From Ramicandelaber brevisporus (Eukaryota > Kickxellomycota > Ramicandelaberales > Ramicandelaberaceae): 10,755 bases of DNA. The notes beneath the pieces were generated by a model. The model was not told the DNA's origin and searched no databases. It saw only the letters and a program-made list of their open reading frames with translations. Below are positions 6,721 through 10,755 of this stretch, piece by piece. A program made the position numbers and the translations under genes. The stretch lies in assembly GCA_025201865.1 (NCBI GenBank), contig MU603314.1, positions 1 through 10,755 on the forward strand. Direction: 5' to 3'. The number at the start of each line of letters is the position of its first letter. The stretch's first letter is position 1.

Positions 6721-6777
6721 TGATGCGATGCAGTTCGAGCCAGACAGCTGAAATGAACACGATGCGCTCAGACGCAA

Positions 6778-6783
6778 TTTATA
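6778..6783 (-). promoter_or_regulatory. TATA box of the secreted-protein gene
   Basis: The minus strand reads TATAAA within GCTGTATAAATTGCG. It lies about 185 bp upstream of the ATG, so transcription would start near 6745 and the mRNA would include the 10-bp array. There is no ATG in this interval on the sense strand. Confidence 0.6.
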
Positions 6784-6910
6784 CAGCGCTTGGGCTTATG
6801 GTGGCAAGCAAGATGTGCAAATCGAGAAGCACCATTGCCGCCAGCATTTCTATGGCAGTGATGCTGCTGTGATGCACACAGTGGAGCGCGGCACATGCAC
6901 GGCAGCATCC

Positions 6911-6928
6911 ATATTACACGTGTGATAT
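6911..6928. promoter_or_regulatory. E-box in an 18-bp near-palindrome
   Basis: CACGTG (6917-6922) sits in ATATTACACGTGTGATAT, symmetrical except for one T/G pair. CACGTG is the core site of fungal bHLH factors such as Pho4 and Cbf1. It is about 130 bp upstream of the TATA box of the secreted-protein gene. Function is inferred. Confidence 0.45.
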
Positions 6929-7063
6929 CATGACGCACCGAACAAATGAACGGTGGCTACATCTATTACTGCACTCATGGCACATTGATGTCGCTGTGAC
7001 ATACATAATGAGCGGTGGCCACATGTGTTGCAGCACGGCTGTTCAATTGGTGCCGCAATGACG

Positions 7064-7069
7064 CACGTG
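7064..7069. promoter_or_regulatory. Second E-box, GCACGTGAC context
   Basis: CACGTG flanked as GCACGTGAC, close to the preferred Cbf1/Pho4-type site. It lies in the third full unit of the 62-bp array; the corresponding bases of the other units (GCACCGA, ATACATA) do not have it. Confidence 0.4.
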
Positions 7070-7400
7070 ACGAACAGTGGCCACATCTGTTGCAGGTCTA
7101 CTATTTGAAAGATCGTGTTTTGTTAAAAGAAAAACAGGATGCAGCCAGGCACTGTAGCGATGAGAAGCGGAAGACCGCGATGCAAAATGCTGAGCACAAT
7201 GGCAAGTGCGGTCAGACGGCATTTCACTCGCTTCCTCATCAATTTGTGCAGTCACTTGGATACAAGCAAGTGACCAATAACTGGAGATCAAATCACGTCG
7301 ATAGCTATGCCGCGTTGACGAAAATGACTTCGTTTGGTGCATGAATAACCGCGAATTGATGTTGACTCTCTTTGATGTTGCTTGATTGAAAATAATGATA

Positions 7401-7417
7401 GGTTACATATCGTAACC
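7401..7417. promoter_or_regulatory. GGTTAC dyad
   Basis: GGTTAC and GTAACC form a perfect 6-bp inverted repeat around a 5-bp spacer, about 280 bp upstream of the zinc-finger start codon. The geometry suits a dimeric DNA-binding protein, but nothing more specific can be said. Confidence 0.3.
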
Positions 7418-7598
7418 AAAGGGGTTCATTAAATGACTCATAATTGAAAGTAGAGTGTGTAGCTAGTGCATGACTGTTGTTGACGATGAATGTGTTTGTT
7501 ACTTCGATACAGTGTGGATGTATGGAGTTTATTTGTTTGTTGACTGGTTGCTTTGTCGGTTTCATTCGCGTTGCTTTGTTTTGTTCGCCACAAACGAG

Positions 7599-7637
7599 AT
7601 GACTGGTTTGTTTCTTAGATCTCGATCACTTGACTGA
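7599..7637 (+). promoter_or_regulatory. Possible short upstream ORF of the zinc-finger gene
   Basis: An ATG at 7599 opens a 12-codon frame ending in TGA at 7635-7637, 56 bp before the main ATG. If the transcript starts upstream of 7599 it could lower translation of the zinc-finger protein. No TATA box fixes the transcription start, so inclusion in the mRNA is uncertain. Confidence 0.3.
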
Positions 7638-7693
7638 AGATTGAACAACCGCAGCAGAACAGAACAGCTGATCTACCCAGCAGCCAGCCAGCC

Positions 7694-9661
7694 ATGTCGA
7701 CCGTGAAGATCAAGACGGAGTCAACAACGGCAGCAGTCGACGTGCAAGTCAAGCTCGAGCCGAGTCTCTCTTCAGGTGATATCAAACTCGAGCAGCACAC
7801 TTCTGACATTGACACCAAAGTCGAGTCTGAATCAGAAGCTGACAGTGAAGAAGGTGACATCAAGTCGGAGAGTGACGATGACCAGAATCAACAACAATTC
7901 ATCTGCGAATACCCAGGATGTGGTCGTAGTTTCAATTACACTAGCAGTCTAGCAGCACACCAGCGTGAGCACAAATTCCAAGTCGAGCTTTACATACTTG
8001 GCAAAAGGTTCAACCTGGCTCGGCAGTCGTTAAATGATCGATGGCCATGTCCTATTCCAGATTGCAAAGTGAGACTCATAACAGTTAATTGTTTAAGTAC
8101 TCATGTACGAAAATCTCATGGTGGTAATATGAGACCACAGCAACAGCAACAACCTCCAACTCAGATGACTCGATATAAATATTGTTTTCATAATGTGGAT
8201 GATTTTCATGTGAGTGGAGTTCGCTGTGGATATCATACTGCGATGGAAGTGTTCCTGTGTTACGAATGTAGGCTGGTACCAGAATGTCTGTTAACTCATT
8301 TACAACAGAAGCATGGATATGATGGGAAGTCGATTAGCAACTCTGCCCTGCCAGAGAGTGCTGATCCCAGTGTTAAGCAGCACACCAGCAATCCATATCT
8401 CGCATCAGCAATTAGTCGGCCATATTGGCAGCATCATCAGGATATTATCCAAGGTTGGCTGTGCATTACATCAGACTGCGGATATTGTGGTTATTTAACG
8501 AAGTATGATCACAAAAGAGATACTCATCAAGGAGGGCGAATTACAACAGTTCCTGCACTCGTACTTCGGCTCAGCTTCTCGAAAACACAAGCCTCTTGCT
8601 TTCTCATTGTTCGCATTGACCAAGCAAGCGGTGCTACCACAGCCAGTAATAACAGAGTGAACCAGCACAGACTCGACTACAGTCACAATGGATTGAATAC
8701 TCAAGATGAGAATAATGATGACTCCGACCATAACGAGACTACAGATAGATCCAATCCGAAGCGGCAGTGGAAATGCGAGTATCATAATTGCGGACAGATC
8801 TTCAACTCCTCTGATAAATTTACCAGGCATCGACGCGAACATAAATTGGAAGTCGTGATCAATGTACGTGGTAAAATGTTCACTCTTAGCCGCCAGTCTT
8901 TGGATGAACGATGGACGTGTCCAATTCCAGATTGTGAAGTGACATGCAAATCAATTCGCAGCACATGTGTGCATACTCGAAAAGTTCATAACACATGGAT
9001 GAAACAGAAACATGCCCTTGGTGAAGACGACAACAATAGTCAGCAGCAGCAACAAGTTATCAAGAAAAGATATCTCGCCAGTCTTTATTTAAAGGTGGAT
9101 AATTTCTACATTGGAAATACTAGATGCGGTTATCATAATCCGACTGGAGCGTTCATTTGTCACACATGTAGACAAGTGCCAGAGTGTCTCCTCACACATT
9201 TGCAACAGAAACATGGGTATGATGAGAAGTCGATTGATACAGAGATTCTACCGGGCAGTGCTAGAATTAATGGAACCGATCCAAATGTCAATCAGCACAC
9301 CAGCAACCTGCATTTAGTTTCAGCAATTAGCCAACCATATCGGCAGCAGCATCGGGATATTATTCAAGGCTGGTTGTGTGTTACATCCGACTGCGGATTT
9401 TGCCATCATACTAAAGGGTCTGTGTATCAACATCAGCGAATGGAACATAAAGGCGAACAGCTAACGACCGTTCCTGCTCTTGTTTTGCGATTACTTTATG
9501 GGACTGCACAAACATCGTACTTTCTAATTATTCGTTTGGACACAGCCAGTAACAGCAGTGTCGAGCCAACTAACTCGACCAATCAGATTTATAGCGAGTG
9601 TGATGATGACGGTGATGAATTGGTTCTAAGTGATTACAGCGACGAAGACGATAGCCAGTAG
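7694..9661 (+). CDS. Zinc-finger protein with a duplicated four-finger module
   Basis: A 655-residue, probably nuclear protein. Each half holds four zinc-binding candidates. Module A: C71/C76/H89/H93, C119/C124/H137/H142, C189/C192/H202/H207, and C262/C265/H273/H278 (with C257). Module B: C361/C366/H379/H383, C409/C414/H427/H432, C489/C492/H502/H507, and C567/C570/H580/H585 (with C562). The first two fingers of each module are classical C2H2 (Cx4Cx12Hx3-4H). The later CxxC...HxxxxH pair with the linker IIQGWLC resembles the paired fingers of fungal OrsD-type proteins; that is my inference. Each module ends in TTVPALVLRL plus a hydrophobic strand. The acidic N-terminus (1-65) carries several SUMO-consensus motifs; the C-terminus (636-654) is also acidic. 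Glutamine runs (149-153, 450-454) interrupt the modules. Intronless and AT-richer than the ligase. DNA or RNA binding is likely; targets are unknown. Confidence 0.85.
   Translation: MSTVKIKTESTTAAVDVQVKLEPSLSSGDIKLEQHTSDIDTKVESESEADSEEGDIKSESDDDQNQQQFICEYPGCGRSFNYTSSLAAHQREHKFQVELYILGKRFNLARQSLNDRWPCPIPDCKVRLITVNCLSTHVRKSHGGNMRPQQQQQPPTQMTRYKYCFHNVDDFHVSGVRCGYHTAMEVFLCYECRLVPECLLTHLQQKHGYDGKSISNSALPESADPSVKQHTSNPYLASAISRPYWQHHQDIIQGWLCITSDCGYCGYLTKYDHKRDTHQGGRITTVPALVLRLSFSKTQASCFLIVRIDQASGATTASNNRVNQHRLDYSHNGLNTQDENNDDSDHNETTDRSNPKRQWKCEYHNCGQIFNSSDKFTRHRREHKLEVVINVRGKMFTLSRQSLDERWTCPIPDCEVTCKSIRSTCVHTRKVHNTWMKQKHALGEDDNNSQQQQQVIKKRYLASLYLKVDNFYIGNTRCGYHNPTGAFICHTCRQVPECLLTHLQQKHGYDEKSIDTEILPGSARINGTDPNVNQHTSNLHLVSAISQPYRQQHRDIIQGWLCVTSDCGFCHHTKGSVYQHQRMEHKGEQLTTVPALVLRLLYGTAQTSYFLIIRLDTASNSSVEPTNSTNQIYSECDDDGDELVLSDYSDEDDSQ
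7898..8632 (+). repeat. Module A of the internal duplication
   Basis: Encodes residues 69-313 of the zinc-finger protein. It matches module B along its whole length, best in the fingers, in CRLVPECLLTHLQQKHGYD versus CRQVPECLLTHLQQKHGYD, and in the TTVPALVLRL end. The nucleotide sequences differ at many third codon positions, so the duplication is old. Confidence 0.85.
8768..9553 (+). repeat. Module B of the internal duplication
   Basis: Encodes residues 359-620, the counterpart of module A. The offset grows from 290 to 307 residues along the protein because module B has longer linkers after its second and third fingers and two more residues in its fourth finger. Finger cysteines and histidines are all kept. 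Confidence 0.85.
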
Positions 9662-10514
9662 CCGAGACCAACGACAGTGTCTCCATCATGATTTAATATG
9701 CATAATATACTACTACTAGATGAACTGTTGTTTAATTGAACATTTACCTGATTGTATTTTTATTATCGTCAATTGCGTGCATCTAGGGTATGTGCTAAAT
9801 TATACCTAAACTGCCTTGTCTTCCTAAAGATAATCAATTGCATATGAATCAAATTGATAGCTGTTTTATGCAGCTTTTACACCCTCACAAGAAGTAACGC
9901 GGCTAACAATAACGAAGTGATAGGGATGGAAGAGGAGTGAGGAGAGAAGAGAGTAGGAAGTCGATAGTGACTAGATTTTCAGCGTCAAGCACACTATTTC
10001 TCTCACCGAAGTGGCATTCAGTCTATTTGTTTAAACGATGGCGAGTTTTGAAAGACCATGAATCCATTCCGCAGTCAAACTGATCTCCGTATCTTGTGGA
10101 ACGAGCCGACAGGTGCGACAATATGAAGGTATCACAGATCATATGACGTACATTAAAAAATCTGCTGACGTAAACAAGCAGTGTGCAAAAGAGAAATCAA
10201 GGGGCACTTGTAGTCGCAGTCTTGGCAGGTATGATACGCCGCTTAAAATCCCCCAAACTTACTGCGGTGTTTGCACATCCCGCAGCAATGGTAGCAACCA
10301 CTCCGCAGTAATCGCACCCTTCGCTCAACAAAAAAGTTACACACTATCAAATCACTTTTGAGTAGATTCAATTAATACTCTCCGTTTGTTCGAGTGAATC
10401 CTTGCAAACAAGACTGTGCCTTTCTAAACCGTAAACAAAGCCTCTCTCTACAAGCGCAGATTCAAGCCACTTTTTTTTTTTTTTTTTGCTCTCCTCTCAT
10501 ATTTTACTGACGAG
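9662..10514. other. Intergenic region between the zinc-finger gene and the right-hand gene
   Basis: About 850 bp without a credible gene. The left part would be the zinc-finger gene's 3' UTR, AT-rich with TATGCATAATATAC at about 9698-9711; a purine-rich stretch follows at 9927-9960. The right part should be the promoter of the next gene: two forkhead-like GTAAACA sites (10170-10176 and 10431-10437) and a T17 tract. The only longer frame (10113-10361) begins with GTG and is unlikely to be coding. Confidence 0.5.
10471..10487 (+). promoter_or_regulatory. Poly(T) tract, T17
   Basis: Seventeen uninterrupted thymines followed by the pyrimidine-rich CTCTCCTCTC lie 27 bp upstream of the ATG at 10515. 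Poly(dA:dT) tracts near fungal start sites commonly exclude nucleosomes. It could also be a length-variable homopolymer. No TATA box is obvious. Confidence 0.5.
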
Positions 10515-10755
10515 ATGCTTGCAACTGCTCTCTCACTGTTGGTGCCAAAGTGCTCTGCTGCAGACTGGTCACTCTGGAACGACAGCGGTGAACCAGGCTT
10601 CTGCACGCGTCACATTGGCCTCGGCGTTCTCTTCCCCTTCTCTCTTCTTCTCCTCTCGCTTGGCTTCGCTGTCCGCACTGCGCGTCGCGAGGATGCCATT
10701 GCTGCCAAGCTCGCCGCTACCGCGTCTCCTTCCGACAACTCCTCCAATGCTCTCG
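10515..10755 (+). CDS. N-terminus of a probable membrane protein, possibly an ABCC-type transporter (partial)
   Basis: Eighty codons are visible before the window ends, with no stop. The start has short hydrophobic sequence (LATALSLLVP), then a Trp/Cys-containing stretch (ADWSLWNDSGEPGFCTRH, residues 16-33) and a strongly hydrophobic segment at about 34-54 (GLGVLFPFSLLLLSLGFAV) followed by basic RTARR. A short Cys/Trp-rich leader followed at once by a first transmembrane helix recalls the N-terminus of fungal ABCC (MRP/Ycf1-type) transporters, whose TMD0 begins this way. That identification is weak because no transporter core is in view. The ATG follows a T17 tract and a pyrimidine-rich leader and has no nearby upstream ATG. 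Confidence 0.55.
   Translation, partial: MLATALSLLVPKCSAADWSLWNDSGEPGFCTRHIGLGVLFPFSLLLLSLGFAVRTARREDAIAAKLAATASPSDNSSNAL

Larger units (their letters stand above)
6884..7100. repeat. Degenerate 62-bp tandem array, about four units
   Basis: GAACGGTGGC (6948), GAGCGGTGGC (7010) and GAACAGTGGC (7072) are spaced by exactly 62 bp, and each is followed by ACAT(C/G)T plus TTGCAG-like sequence. A weaker copy, GAGCGCGG then CACATG, starts at 6884. Each unit is preceded by a TGAC-led block (TGACGCAC at 6931, TGACATAC at 6997, TGACGCAC at 7059). The array is in the shared upstream region of two divergent genes. Confidence 0.75.

Noticed and set aside
6884-7100. CRISPR-like reading of the 62-bp periodic array
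   Set aside because: The repeats are degenerate and continuous, without short identical repeats alternating with unique spacers, and the context is eukaryotic.
7015-7344. 109-codon plus-strand frame in the divergent intergenic region
   Set aside because: It opens with GTG inside the 62-bp array, has no ATG until late, and shows no recognisable domain.
7602-7693. Possible 5'-UTR intron acceptor (TTTGTTTCTTAG at about 7607-7618)
   Set aside because: The pyrimidine-rich AG is plausible, but I could not identify a matching donor and branch point with confidence.
10113-10361. 82-codon frame before the right-hand gene
   Set aside because: It starts with GTG, has no domain or signal, and lies where the promoter of the next gene should be.

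Overview
The window looks like nuclear DNA from a fungus. Evidence: genes are monocistronic and well spaced; there are ATG-initiated reading frames with eukaryotic TATA boxes; one protein ends in the peroxisomal targeting tripeptide SKL; another carries eukaryotic C2H2 zinc fingers; there are no Shine-Dalgarno sites or operons. All four complete genes read as single uninterrupted exons, so the lineage is probably intron-poor, but I cannot place it further. GC content is a mosaic: the ligase gene at the left and the small secreted-protein gene are visibly GC-rich, while the other genes and the intergenic DNA are more AT-rich and full of microsatellites.

Layout: (1) 264-1991 (+), a peroxisomal acyl-activating enzyme of the Pcs60/oxalyl-CoA synthetase type. 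(2) 2219-3823 (-), convergent with it, a 534-residue protein whose middle part I read as a divergent Pho80/Clg1-type cyclin box embedded in low-complexity Q/S/T/P-rich sequence. (3) 3824-6281, about 2.5 kb with no credible gene, holding purine-rich microsatellites, short tandem arrays, a perfect 11-bp-stem hairpin beside a G-rich tract, and two larger inverted repeats. (4) 6282-6593 (-), a 103-residue secreted protein with six cysteines in the mature part, preceded by an ATG-free leader containing an array with 10-bp period. (5) 6594-7693, a divergent intergenic region with a degenerate 62-bp tandem array and two CACGTG E-boxes. (6) 7694-9661 (+), a 655-residue zinc-finger protein made of an internally duplicated four-finger module, with several SUMO-consensus motifs in its acidic N-terminus. 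(7) 9662-10514, intergenic, ending in a T17 tract. (8) 10515 to the right edge (+), the N-terminus of a probable membrane protein.

The genes do not form an obvious pathway. The most interesting parts are the zinc-finger protein and the repeat-rich region it shares with the divergently transcribed secreted-protein gene. This could be a regulator and target pair, but that is inference from arrangement alone.
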